NCBI RefSeq assembly: GCF_001469875.2
Contig: NZ_LOPW02000016.1
Coordinates: 40,249-104,248, forward strand
Direction of reading: 5' to 3'
Source of the DNA: Haloferax marisrubri
Lineage (GTDB): Archaea > Halobacteriota > Halobacteria > Halobacteriales > Haloferacaceae
Length of the DNA stretch: 64,000 bases
The notes beneath the pieces are model-generated. The model was given only the letters and a program-made list of their open reading frames with translations. It was not told the origin of the DNA and ran no database searches. The position numbers and the translations under genes are program-made. Below are positions 35,709 to 44,021 of the stretch, one piece after another. Position 1 is the first letter of the stretch; each line of letters starts with the position of its first letter.

Positions 35709-35719
35709 TAACTACTATA
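35692..35719 (-). repeat. IS630 right terminal inverted repeat
   Basis: Reverse complement of the left end with seven mismatches. It contains the stop codon of the catalytic frame. Confidence 0.75.
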
Positions 35720-35758
35720 GGAGCCATTGTGCCATTGCTCCGCTGCAGATCGTTTTGG

Positions 35759-35947
35759 TTACAGGTTCGGTCCCCTATAGGTGTAATACTCGACTTCAGT
35801 AGCACACCAAGAACAGCCACAGCCGTAGTAGCCGCTTCGTCCCGTCAGGTAATCAGGATGCACGATCTCGATATTGCGCTCGAATTCTTCCGCGAGTGCG
35901 TGATAACGGTTGCAGTCCCGCCAGAACAACGCAGCAGCGGTCGTCAT
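35759..35947 (-). CDS. Small CxCxxC-containing hypothetical protein
   Basis: The 62-residue product has a helical N-terminal half (FWRDCNRYHALAEEFERNIE) and a compact GYYGCGCSWC motif near the end. This resembles a single zinc-binding knuckle or redox site. ATG start and acidic composition make it credible, but it is short and isolated beside an IS element. No family is recognised. Confidence 0.4.
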   Translation of the reverse strand: MTTAAALFWRDCNRYHALAEEFERNIEIVHPDYLTGRSGYYGCGCSWCATEVEYYTYRGPNL

Positions 35948-36335
35948 AATCGAACCAACGAGTGGGAAATAGGTGGGTTTCTCTCCCGCTCACGCCTGCA
36001 CGACAACTATTTGTATGACTGTACAGATCTGACCAAAGATAATCCGTAAGATCCAGCTTCCTGTGACGCGTGTGCCACGACGGCTTCCCTGTCACGTTCA
36101 CTATCGGCCTTTAACAGACCAGTGACATCAGCATTTGAGAGGTTCGACGGTGGCGGTTTATTTTCTCATGGTTCGATGGACAACAAATAGCTCCCGATGA
36201 ATCGTGGCTCTAGAGAATCAGAGTCCAACCAAAGGTTCGTTCGATGCTGACGAATCGCAACTATCTGACGTTGCATGACTCGGTGAGTGCCGACGTTTCG
36301 ATTCCGCTGCTGGGGCCAGTAGCGTTGGACGTTGC
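35948..36335. other. Gene-free spacer
   Basis: About 390 bases without a supportable gene. A short minus-strand frame at 36166-36363 has non-acidic, arginine/glutamine-rich composition unlike its neighbours and is not accepted. The spacer may contain decayed mobile DNA. Confidence 0.4.
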
Positions 36336-37241
36336 TCAGAGGATGATAGGCTCTACTTCCCACTCGAACGTGATGAAGTCGTGGTCGATATCTGGATCAA
36401 ACGTTCGGAAGGTAGCGTAATCCGCAATTGCACGGAGACGAGCGTCACGGTCGCACTCGTCGTCGTCCTCTTCGTACATCCCGATCCGAAACAGCTCTTT
36501 TCCTCGCGCAGCGTGCTCGACGAACTCGGTGAAGATGTCACCGAGTGCGTGTTTGAGACTGCTGTCGGTCACTCCGGATTCTTTCTGCAGGTCTTCTACG
36601 GAAATCGACCCACAGATTTCGAAGCCAACTCCCGTTCGGGCTCCGAAGTCGTTTGGGCGGAACACGTCGAAGCGAACTTTTGGGTCGTTCCCGCTAATTG
36701 CGTCGACGAGACTGACGTATGTGTACGCCTCGGCAGACGTGGGGTCGATTGGGAGGGAGTCTGTTCCCCCTCTGTCCAGTTCCCTGACTCCCTCACATAG
36801 GTTCGTACCGAAGTATTCGATTGCTGCCTCGACTTGCTCGTTCGTCGGCGCGTGAAACGGGTTCACCAGATACTGACACATCGGTTCAAAGGGGACGACG
36901 TACTCGAACGTCGGTCTGGAAACCTTCGGCACCGCAACGAGAGCGAGGACCTCTTTGAGCGGATCTAAATCACCGTTGTCACTGAGATCGGGCGCAGATT
37001 CGTGTGTTGCGAAGTGGGGGTAGTCGAGCAGTTTCGACGCTATCTCGACCTGTTCTAACGGTGCACGTTCCGAGGCCAGTTCTCGAACCGCGAGGAACAC
37101 ATCGCGCTTGCGAGATTGACCAAGAATACGCCACACATTGTTCCGGAACCGCGTCGGGGCACTCTCCGTGAAGTCCCATTCGGGTTGGTCTTGGTTGCAG
37201 TCCATCTCGTCTACACATAGAACACCCAACACTGTCGACAC
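36336..37241 (-). CDS. Hypothetical protein with N-terminal winged-helix-like region
   Basis: This 301-aa protein has no recognised family. Residues about 25-75 (RFRNNVWRILGQSRKRDVFL, then QVEIASKLLDYPHF) look like a winged helix. Another helical segment (EDLQKESGVTDSSLKHALGDIF) lies near 230. The rest is acidic alpha/beta. A TATATAAG motif about 30 bases upstream fits a leaderless GTG start at 37241. An ATG 12 codons later is the alternative. It may be a regulator of the neighbouring unknown cluster, but there is no direct evidence. Confidence 0.62.
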   Translation of the reverse strand: MSTVLGVLCVDEMDCNQDQPEWDFTESAPTRFRNNVWRILGQSRKRDVFLAVRELASERAPLEQVEIASKLLDYPHFATHESAPDLSDNGDLDPLKEVLALVAVPKVSRPTFEYVVPFEPMCQYLVNPFHAPTNEQVEAAIEYFGTNLCEGVRELDRGGTDSLPIDPTSAEAYTYVSLVDAISGNDPKVRFDVFRPNDFGARTGVGFEICGSISVEDLQKESGVTDSSLKHALGDIFTEFVEHAARGKELFRIGMYEEDDDECDRDARLRAIADYATFRTFDPDIDHDFITFEWEVEPIIL

Positions 37242-37744
37242 GTCTACAGGTCAAATCGTTCGACCGACTTATATAGGAGTCTTTCACTCGAGCCTCCAAA
37301 CAGGACGATGGCTCGTCACTCGTGGGATAGCTCCGTTCTCCCCCTTTCTTCGTGTGTCTCTTGGGGGCGTGTGACCACACTAAATGTGATTTTTACTTCA
37401 CCGAAGGGTACTCACGAACAGGGAGTCAGTGAAGTGTTGTCCTGCTCATGTTGGACCGGGTCGAAGGTGGATGCAGAACTCACCCCGACTGAAGTCGGGA
37501 TGGGGAGAACTAGTGCGGTCAGAGTACTGATGATGGTGCCCTAAAACACGCTGTACAGATACGGACGTATTTGTGACATAGGTCACGACATACCTGTCTT
37601 GTCACACGCCCCAACAACAGTCAGTCCATCAACGTTGCAACGTCACGATTAGGCTCCGTTCAGGGACGCGTATCCAAGTCGATCTGTTGTCGTTCCTCGA
37701 CAAAAAAAGTCGTAGCCAGCGGTTGTGGGATACCGACTCCCTCT
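37242..37744. other. Gene-free spacer with a strong hairpin
   Basis: About 500 bases with no credible gene. It holds the TATA region of the upstream minus-strand gene near 37268-37275 and a perfect short hairpin at 37484-37499. The flank of the hairpin is reminiscent of the right ends of IS200/IS605-type elements, so part of the spacer may be an element relic. Confidence 0.4.
37484..37499. terminator. Short GC hairpin (possible terminator or IS200/IS605 end)
   Basis: CCCGAC pairs with GTCGGG across a TGAA tetraloop, followed by ATGGGG. The structure could stop transcription, or be the subterminal hairpin of a lost IS200/IS605-type element. No tnpA or tnpB remains nearby. Confidence 0.35.
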
Positions 37745-37981
37745 TCAGGCGAAGTTGAGGATGTAGAACCAGGCGGCGACGATCGCTTCTTCGGGAGCGT
37801 CGTGTTCGAACATCTCGTCCATATCGTTCACGTGCATGGAGACGCGCTCGAAGAAGCCGTCTTTGTCGTGGCCGGCTTTGAGTGCGCGTGCGGTGACGCC
37901 ACCGATTCGTTTGAGGTCGCTTTCGAAGTCGTGGCCGGGTTCGGGCGTCGATTCGGTCTGGGTGTAATCTTCGGTCGCCAT
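37745..37981 (-). CDS. Small acidic helical protein, copy 1
   Basis: This 78-aa protein starts MATEDYTQTE and ends EEAIVAAWFYILNFA. It is nearly identical in layout to a second copy at 40865: matching GHDFE, ALKAGHDK, MFE-x2-APEEAI and AAWF blocks. It is acidic and helical, with a hydrophobic C-terminal tail that is too short for a confident membrane anchor. The upstream 70 bases, including a TATA box, are also conserved between the copies. It is transcribed away from the 539-aa gene. Family and function unknown. Confidence 0.72.
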   Translation of the reverse strand: MATEDYTQTESTPEPGHDFESDLKRIGGVTARALKAGHDKDGFFERVSMHVNDMDEMFEHDAPEEAIVAAWFYILNFA

Positions 37982-38043
37982 TACAATATCGAGTATACAC
38001 CCTATCGTAGCAGTGCTATCGACAGGTTCGAAATTGGGTTCCT

Positions 38044-38050
38044 TTTATAT
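38044..38050 (-). promoter_or_regulatory. TATA box of small-protein copy 1 (conserved leader)
   Basis: ATATAAA on the minus strand lies about 65 bases upstream of the ATG. The intervening leader, including TCGAACC, GTCGA, AGCACTGCTAC and GTGTATACT blocks, is conserved in front of copy 2. This implies a 5' leader of about 35-40 bases under selection or recent duplication. Confidence 0.5.
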
Positions 38051-38118
38051 GCTGTTTTTAGGGGAGGGGTGGGTACCCCCGCTGTACTTATGTTGACAGA
38101 ACGAAACTGTACCGATAA

Positions 38119-39738
38119 ATGAAACCCGGCCGGACAGACGTTAAGAATATTCTCGAGGAGAAACGGATCAGTCACCCGACGTCGGTGCCTGGATACGAGC
38201 CCGTGTTGAGAGTGACAATCTATGGTGAGCCAAGAAAAATCGGCGACGGATTCGACCAACGGTTCTATTTCGAACCGACGGAAGGCAAGAACTGGGACAT
38301 AGAACTCTTTGGGTCGGGAAACAAGACGTACATCTCGTACGATGAGGTCGTAAACGACCGACGATTGCAGTCACTTCTCACCACGGAGTTGGCACAGGGG
38401 CAGCGATTGTTACGACACCCTTCCGTCGGTATCCCACAGCGACGAATCGTAGACCCCGAGTCGGGACTGTATGAGGACCACGCCTTCATCCGTGATGCAC
38501 CGGATGACGAGAAACTCCTCCGTGAAATCCTGTTACGGTACGTGCTGTTTCACCACGAAATCGGCTCAGATGAATCGCCTGGTGGCCACTTCATGACGCT
38601 CATGCACCCCGAAAACGTCGTGTTTGGCTACATCCTCCCCTTCTCAGATATTCCGAGCATATTGCAGAACAACGGGACGTTCTCGAGGGCGATTCCAACC
38701 CTCTATCACGAAATCCCCGCGTTCCTCCAAGAACGAACGGCACTCGAAGCCCTCCGAGAGTCAGGTTCCCCGTTCGATGTGCTGTCCGACGTCGTCACCA
38801 TTCAACCGGATGAACGTGAGGCACTCAAGAGTACCAACCAGGACGTGTTGGATGATCTCATTCAAGAACTGATTACGGACTTCATCTCACCGGCAGACCC
38901 CACTACCGTCCCTCGGGATACCATCGTTCTTACCATTGCAGATTGGCTCGAACAACAAGTGGGGCGCGAGAACGCGATAGAACTCCTCGATGTGCCTCGA
39001 CAGGCGGTGATGCATCCCGACAAGTGGGTGTGCCACATGTTACACGACTTAAAAAACGGCGTCGACGTCGAAGAGATAGCCACCAATGGTAGTTATTGGG
39101 ATACTCGGCCAGGTGGCGCAACGTACGACGAAGCGAAAGAAGACACTGAACAGCGAAGAGAGAATTTAATCGACGACCCGGGCCGGCGAGCGTTTTACTC
39201 GACGCATGAAACAGTCACGATAAAACGCGATCGAATGGTTCGAACGTGGTACTCGCACCAACCGGACTCCGACTACTCGCTTAGCCATATTCGCTATCGA
39301 ATACTGCTGCAAGAGCTTTTCTCCACGTGTCGTAAACCCCTCGACGTAGATGGGTTCGATGAAGATGTGTACGTAAATTTACTCGGGGATACAGCGATGC
39401 CGGGGCAGATAATCAAAAATTCCAGCGATAGGAACTCGTTCTTCGAGGCGACGTATCTGGGTGGAGAATATACGACACCGTTCTACGAAGCTGCCTATCA
39501 GACGTACGCCCGAGAGAACAGAATCCAACCCGGGTTCCTCTACTACCGAGCGATGAACGGACAGACGTCTTCCGAGAAAATCGGGGGGTACTACCGCTAC
39601 GAACGAGACAATGCAGTCTCTTGGAAGGCCTGGAAAGCAAGCCGGGATGACGCAATGTCCCAACTCCAATTCGACGAGCTTGAAAACTTGTTCGGCTGGA
39701 TTCACGGCGAGACAGATGACGATTTCGTCCGGAAGTAA
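38119..39738 (+). CDS. Large hypothetical protein of the 38-44 kb cluster
   Basis: This 539-aa acidic protein has no motif I recognise. The first 100 residues look beta-rich (LRVTIYGEPRKIGDGFDQRF, then KTYISYDEVV). The middle is alpha/beta with HPENVVFGYILPFSDIP. The last 150 residues contain many aromatic residues (RTWYSHQPDSDYSL, FLYYRAMNG). No signal peptide, membrane helix or P-loop is visible. It is divergent from small-protein copy 1 and convergent with the 268-aa gene, 30 bases apart. Coding quality (length, acidity, codon usage) is convincing. Function unknown. Confidence 0.7.
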   Translation: MKPGRTDVKNILEEKRISHPTSVPGYEPVLRVTIYGEPRKIGDGFDQRFYFEPTEGKNWDIELFGSGNKTYISYDEVVNDRRLQSLLTTELAQGQRLLRHPSVGIPQRRIVDPESGLYEDHAFIRDAPDDEKLLREILLRYVLFHHEIGSDESPGGHFMTLMHPENVVFGYILPFSDIPSILQNNGTFSRAIPTLYHEIPAFLQERTALEALRESGSPFDVLSDVVTIQPDEREALKSTNQDVLDDLIQELITDFISPADPTTVPRDTIVLTIADWLEQQVGRENAIELLDVPRQAVMHPDKWVCHMLHDLKNGVDVEEIATNGSYWDTRPGGATYDEAKEDTEQRRENLIDDPGRRAFYSTHETVTIKRDRMVRTWYSHQPDSDYSLSHIRYRILLQELFSTCRKPLDVDGFDEDVYVNLLGDTAMPGQIIKNSSDRNSFFEATYLGGEYTTPFYEAAYQTYARENRIQPGFLYYRAMNGQTSSEKIGGYYRYERDNAVSWKAWKASRDDAMSQLQFDELENLFGWIHGETDDDFVRK

Positions 39739-39768
39739 TCCGTACCGGCGATACTGTCTGAACCTGCT

Positions 39769-40575
39769 TTAGGCGAACCCGAGGTGTGACTCGTCACGGT
39801 CGTCTTCATCGCTCGTTCCGAACAGACCGTCGAGGGATGAATCTCCCGATGCCTCACCGTCACCAGTGCTGTCTCCGTCTCCGTTTCTCACGCCTTCGTT
39901 GGCTTCGTCTTCCAGTTCGTCGTCGACGTCCATGCTGTCGAGGTGGGCGTAGATCTCTTCGACCGTCTGTTTCGAATTAGCCAAGAACCGTGCCTCACTT
40001 TCACCCATCATCTCCTCGTCTTCGAGTTTCTTCATAATCGCCTTCAGACGTGCGAGGAGGTCGTTCCAGATGGTGTCGAGAGGGGCATCGATATCGTGGA
40101 CCTCGTCCAGACCCCACTCGAGTTGGTGCTGGACGTACACTCGGTTGTTCCGACGGTGGCAGTCCAGGCCTACGGACGTCCAGAACGTGCTACCGTGAGC
40201 GTTGCCCTTCCGGTACGCTTCGACCCCTGCTTCGATCCACTCGTTTCGACCCCAGAACGACATGAAGTCGTTCACGTCTGCTTCGGACAGCTCACCGTTG
40301 TCCTCGGTCGCCGCGAGCAATTCCTCGAAATCGTCCCTCGCAGCTGCGATGCCAGCACCAGCGAGTGCAGGCTCAGCGTCCAATAGCTCGTTGAGCTGGC
40401 TCTGTGCTGGCTCACCTCTGAGGGTGCTGTTGCGAATCTCCGAGAGGACGGGCTGGATGTCCTCACGGCGGTTGAGGCACGTCTCGACCGCGTCCGCAAC
40501 TGATGAGATGAGGCTGTCGTCGAAGTCGGTCGGCGCGTCGGCCATGTGGGGGTCGTCGTGTCGGTTTCCGTTCAT
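39769..40575 (-). CDS. Hypothetical acidic helical protein
   Basis: This 268-aa protein is mostly helical (DSLISSVADAVETCLNRRED, LNELLDAEPALAGAGIAAAR), with an acidic, low-complexity, probably disordered last 60 residues. ATG at 40575 is chosen because a strong GGAGGAG ribosome-binding site lies seven bases upstream. A TTG 14 codons earlier would place the RBS inside the gene. A TTTAAAT motif near 40660 could be its TATA box. No family is recognised. Confidence 0.65.
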   Translation of the reverse strand: MNGNRHDDPHMADAPTDFDDSLISSVADAVETCLNRREDIQPVLSEIRNSTLRGEPAQSQLNELLDAEPALAGAGIAAARDDFEELLAATEDNGELSEADVNDFMSFWGRNEWIEAGVEAYRKGNAHGSTFWTSVGLDCHRRNNRVYVQHQLEWGLDEVHDIDAPLDTIWNDLLARLKAIMKKLEDEEMMGESEARFLANSKQTVEEIYAHLDSMDVDDELEDEANEGVRNGDGDSTGDGEASGDSSLDGLFGTSDEDDRDESHLGFA

Positions 40576-40864
40576 TGGTTGTCTCCTCCGGAGCGGCTCC
40601 GGACGTATTTCTATCAATGCACTGGTAGGCCTTCGTCGGTTCCTCAGGCTGAATCTGTCCTCCTGTTTAAATACTGTCTTTCAAGTGATGGGAGGCCCGT
40701 CCCTCACAGCGAGTCCCCGTAGCCGTCCACAACTTGACTTGGCTCACGACGGGGGTAAACTGGCAAAGGGGCGCCACAGTAGGTGACTCCGGCCGGACTA
40801 GCCGATTGTACTCGATGTCTGTCGACGATACTGTCGAAAATGAGGAATGCCGGTGTTACGTCAC

Positions 40865-41101
40865 TCAGGCAAAGCTGAGGATGAAGAACCAGGCGGCGGC
40901 GATTGCCTCTTCGGGAGCCTCGTCTTCGAACATCTCGTCGATGTCGTTCGCGAGTGTGAAGACGCGGTGTTTGAAGTCTTCCTTGTCGTGGCCGGCTTTG
41001 AGTGCGCTCGCGGTGAGACCACCGACTCGGTCGAGGTCGGTTTCGAAGTCGTGGCCGGGTTGGGGGTTCGATTCGGTCTGAGTGTAATCTTCGGTCGCCA
41101 T
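40865..41101 (-). CDS. Small acidic helical protein, copy 2
   Basis: This 78-aa paralogue of the protein at 37745 has the same length, the same MATEDYTQTES start and the same EEAIAAAWFFILSFA end. Differences are scattered (DRVGGLTASALKAGHDKEDF). Conservation extends into the 5' leader and TATA box, so gene and promoter were duplicated as a unit. It sits downstream of the coiled-coil gene at 41243 on the same strand but has its own promoter. Function unknown. Confidence 0.72.
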   Translation of the reverse strand: MATEDYTQTESNPQPGHDFETDLDRVGGLTASALKAGHDKEDFKHRVFTLANDIDEMFEDEAPEEAIAAAWFFILSFA

Positions 41102-41163
41102 TACGATTTCTAGTATACACCAAATTGTAGCAGTGCTGTCGACGGGTTCGAAGTTTGGTCCGA

Positions 41164-41170
41164 TTTATAA
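41164..41170 (-). promoter_or_regulatory. TATA box of small-protein copy 2 (conserved leader)
   Basis: TTATAAA on the minus strand, at the same distance from the ATG as in copy 1, with the same leader blocks between. The position supports an independent transcript for this small gene. Confidence 0.5.
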
Positions 41171-41242
41171 GTGTCGTCCGTGATTGACAGAACTCGGTGT
41201 GACGATTCGGCACGTTCACGCTGCAACAACCCCGTCACGGAA

Positions 41243-41611
41243 TTATTTTCGAGCGTGTTTCTCGTGTCGAACAAGGATAATCCAGAGAGCGAGTGAGGTG
41301 TGGTGGAGTCCGACATCTTCCGCGACGAGTTGTTCCAGGGTGGGTTTGAGTTCTCGAACCGCCTCCTTGACCGTCTCTTCGTCTGTCTCGAATTTGTGGA
41401 CGAGGAAGTCGAGGTAGTTGGTCACGTTGTCCACGTCCACAGCGAGTTCGTCTGTACCGGTAGTCGACTCCGTATTCGAGATGTTTTCACGGAGTTCGAA
41501 GATTGTCTGCTCGGCGGTTCGAAGTTCCTCAGAGAGGAACTGGATTCGGTCGTGGAGATAGTCGATGTACTCTTCGACTTCGTTGTCACCTTCGAGATGT
41601 TTCGCCGACAT
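41243..41611 (-). CDS. Coiled-coil hypothetical protein
   Basis: This 122-aa acidic protein is dominated by a heptad-like coiled coil (YLHDRIQFLSEELRTAEQTIFELREN, residues about 18-45). A second helical half contains VTNYLDFLVHKFETDEETVKEAV and a tail LALWIILVRHEKHARK. No enzyme motif. It follows the 338-aa gene by about 115 bases on the same strand. Possibly a structural or oligomerising partner in the unknown cluster. Confidence 0.6.
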   Translation of the reverse strand: MSAKHLEGDNEVEEYIDYLHDRIQFLSEELRTAEQTIFELRENISNTESTTGTDELAVDVDNVTNYLDFLVHKFETDEETVKEAVRELKPTLEQLVAEDVGLHHTSLALWIILVRHEKHARK

Positions 41612-41725
41612 CGTATGTTCAGAGACGAGCGTAAAGTGCTCAGAGGTGTCTTCAGACGTTCACCTGAACAGCTGTTTAAAAACTCACGGGCACTGAAAAA
41701 CAGCCGACCAAAATTGGGAATTCGC

Positions 41726-42742
41726 CTATTCGTCTTCGTCGTTCATTCGCTTGACAATCTGGCTCTCTACCCGATCCTGAATTAGTTTCTCGAAGAGGAT
41801 TTCACGTTCTGCCGGGCTACTTCCCTCGAAGAGCTCTTGTTTGAGCAGATCTTCGTAGCTCGCAATAGCCTTCGAAGCGAAGACGACCATAACTTGGTCA
41901 ACGAGGTCAAGAGGGACATCAAGGACAGAATTGAGAACCTCTCGATCCCTTTCGAATTGACCTCTCGCCACCATCCTGGCGACCGATTCTTCATTCCGCT
42001 CTCCACTGGGTTCTTGTTGTGGTGATGCTGAAGCTTGCTGAGGGGCGTTATCGTCGTCACCAGTTGCGGCGGTTGCTCCACCTGCCGATTCTGCCTCGGG
42101 GTCGGGTTCCTCGGCTTCACGTCCTTCTATCACATCGGGGTTCGGAGTCCCCATGGATGCCCCTCCAGAGGCTGATGCGGTTTCCGGAGTCTCTGTGGGT
42201 GTTTCCTCAGCGGTAAGCGAAAGCGAATCCCCGTCCAAAAAGGCGGTATCGTTGATCATGCCACCCGCACCAGCGATGCCCTGGTCTTCGAGGACAATGT
42301 CGTTTTCACCGGGCGACTGCGGCGTGAACGGCTTACTAATCGTCCGTGTCGTTTGGTCTTTCGCCGTCTCCTGTGTCGAGCCCGCAGTATCAATCGACGT
42401 GTCCCACGGTGTGGGCTCGCGACTTGTCGTACTCGTTACTGGGCCTCGTTGGTCAGCATCCAGTCGCTTGGAGAGGACTGACTTCAGCTCGTCTTTCACG
42501 TCAGTATCATCGTCGATTCCAAACTCAGAGAGGTCGAGACTGTCAACGTGTGTCGTGACGATCGTCTCTAACTCTTCCTTCGTTGGCGTTCCGAATGCGG
42601 CTTTCGGATGTGACTGAACCAGTGTAGTGATGGTATCGGCTTTTGTCTCGGGTACTCCCCGACTAACTAGTATCTCTTTCCAGACCGCTTCGATCGGTCG
42701 ATTCTGTTCGTCTGTTTCGGGTCCGTGTTCGTTGTTGTTCAT
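41726..42742 (-). CDS. Hypothetical protein with disordered middle
   Basis: This 338-aa protein has a helical N-terminal domain (residues 15-100, IEAVWKEILVSRGVPETKAD), a long low-complexity middle rich in P, T, S, E and G (105-245), and a helical C-terminal domain (FERDREVLNSVLDVPLDLVDQVMVVFASKA). Two folded ends joined by a flexible acidic linker suggest a tether or adaptor. It lies 20 bases after the 331-aa gene and is clearly co-transcribed. No family recognised. Confidence 0.65.
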   Translation of the reverse strand: MNNNEHGPETDEQNRPIEAVWKEILVSRGVPETKADTITTLVQSHPKAAFGTPTKEELETIVTTHVDSLDLSEFGIDDDTDVKDELKSVLSKRLDADQRGPVTSTTSREPTPWDTSIDTAGSTQETAKDQTTRTISKPFTPQSPGENDIVLEDQGIAGAGGMINDTAFLDGDSLSLTAEETPTETPETASASGGASMGTPNPDVIEGREAEEPDPEAESAGGATAATGDDDNAPQQASASPQQEPSGERNEESVARMVARGQFERDREVLNSVLDVPLDLVDQVMVVFASKAIASYEDLLKQELFEGSSPAEREILFEKLIQDRVESQIVKRMNDEDE

Positions 42743-42762
42743 TGTAGTGAGGGCTATTCAGG

Positions 42763-43758
42763 TTACTTTTGAGTTGATAACTTCTGGCGGACGTAACTTC
42801 CAAAGATGACGCGGTCGTTGGCAGCTTTGACACCGAATCCAAAACGCTTCAACGCGGCACTCAGTCCGTCTTTATCCAGTAATTCCTCACTGAGAGCGGC
42901 TACTTGCGCACCTTCGAGCGTTCCTTTCGTTCCACCGTCGCTCCGAGACGCACTGTACATCCCGAACGCACCGGCCGACCACGTCGCAAGTTGTATCTCG
43001 ATGCGTTTCTTCAGGTCTTCCGGCTCGTGAACGTTTCGAACCTCGCCAACCAACCCCGAGATGGAGTAATCGTGCACTTGTCGTTGGTCGTCGTACGGGT
43101 CATCTGGTTCAGGAAGTTCGACGTTTAGGTCTAGCGCCTCGAGTAACTCCATGAACTTCGTGTCGCGAATCTCATCGAGACTCCCTAATGCAATCGCGAA
43201 CGTGGGGTCTTCGACCGTTGCGTGTTGCTGGACCGCCGTATAGAGCGTCGCTTCGATCGGAAGTGTATTTCCTGTCGGTTCACTCTCTGAGTCCTCTTCA
43301 GCGTCTTCGGTGTACTGGCTACCCGACTCAGATGCGAGCGCGTTGCCGATGTAGTACACCATGCACGCCGACCCCTCGTCTTCCTCTTCGGGGAGCGTGG
43401 TCGGTGAGTTCTTTTCGAGGTCCTGATTACTGAGCCAATCCCGGATCCAGTAGTTGACGAACGAGATATACTGGTCATCTCGCTCCGCCTTCGGAATCCG
43501 TGTGATCACACCTGACGTTTCGAGATGTGGAAGAACCGAATTCAGCTTGTTCCGACCGTACTCTTCACCATCGTCGAGGAGGTCGTCCTCACGCAAGCGG
43601 TCTTCTACTCGTGTCGCCAGCGAGGTGGTGGTGAATACCGACTTGTCGGTTTCCGTGAGCGTCTCTAACGCAGCGCGCCGTTTGGGGTGTTTCAACACGG
43701 AATTGTACAGCTGATTCCAGTATGCGACGAGTGCTCGTGGGTCTGGTTTCTGAGACAT
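42763..43758 (-). CDS. Hypothetical protein with N-terminal winged helix
   Basis: This 331-aa protein has residues 20-110 that read as a winged helix (RRAALETLTETDKSVFTTTS, NKLNSVLPHLETSGVITRI). An acidic linker and an alpha/beta domain follow, with hydrophobic segment IQLATWSAGAFGMYSASR and ending AALKRFGFGVKAANDRVIFG. A GGAGG ribosome-binding site lies about 12 bases before the ATG. It leads the two-gene unit with the 338-aa protein. It may be a DNA-binding component, but the role is unknown. Confidence 0.65.
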   Translation of the reverse strand: MSQKPDPRALVAYWNQLYNSVLKHPKRRAALETLTETDKSVFTTTSLATRVEDRLREDDLLDDGEEYGRNKLNSVLPHLETSGVITRIPKAERDDQYISFVNYWIRDWLSNQDLEKNSPTTLPEEEDEGSACMVYYIGNALASESGSQYTEDAEEDSESEPTGNTLPIEATLYTAVQQHATVEDPTFAIALGSLDEIRDTKFMELLEALDLNVELPEPDDPYDDQRQVHDYSISGLVGEVRNVHEPEDLKKRIEIQLATWSAGAFGMYSASRSDGGTKGTLEGAQVAALSEELLDKDGLSAALKRFGFGVKAANDRVIFGSYVRQKLSTQK

Positions 43759-44021
43759 CTATGAGATTTCCTCCGCGATTCTGTGCCAGTTCGGTCGTGT
43801 GAAGGGGTGTGAAGCCTTCGTGAATTGCATCGAATCCATGTTAGTCCAGTTTCAGGTACGATGGCGTTGGTCTACGGGGTTACGTTTCTGAGGCACGAAC
43901 GTTAAGTTTTTATCCACCCCAAATGTCCGGTATGCTACTGTCATCACCCCGCAAGGTAAACTATCGGTAACACTCTACTTCCATGACCCCCAGTTGTGTC
44001 TACGAGGGTAGCAACTGAGCG

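Larger units (their letters stand above)
34661..35719 (+). mobile_element. IS630-family insertion sequence
   Basis: A complete-looking element of about 1.06 kb. Imperfect 28-base terminal inverted repeats at 34661-34688 and 35692-35719 match at 21 positions, with shared blocks TATAGTA, TTAGAA and TTACTCA. The TATA at each outer end fits the TA target duplication of IS630/Tc1-mariner-type elements. It encodes a transposase in two overlapping frames. The element truncates a small plus-strand gene at its left side. Confidence 0.8.

Noticed and set aside
36166..36363. Short minus-strand frame rich in R, Q and H
   Set aside because: Composition is not haloarchaeal, it overlaps the end of the accepted gene and has no motif.
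37990..38040. GTTCGAA-like motif resembling a tRNA T-loop (also at about 41146)
   Set aside because: No acceptor, D or anticodon stems; it is part of the conserved leader of the small-protein genes.
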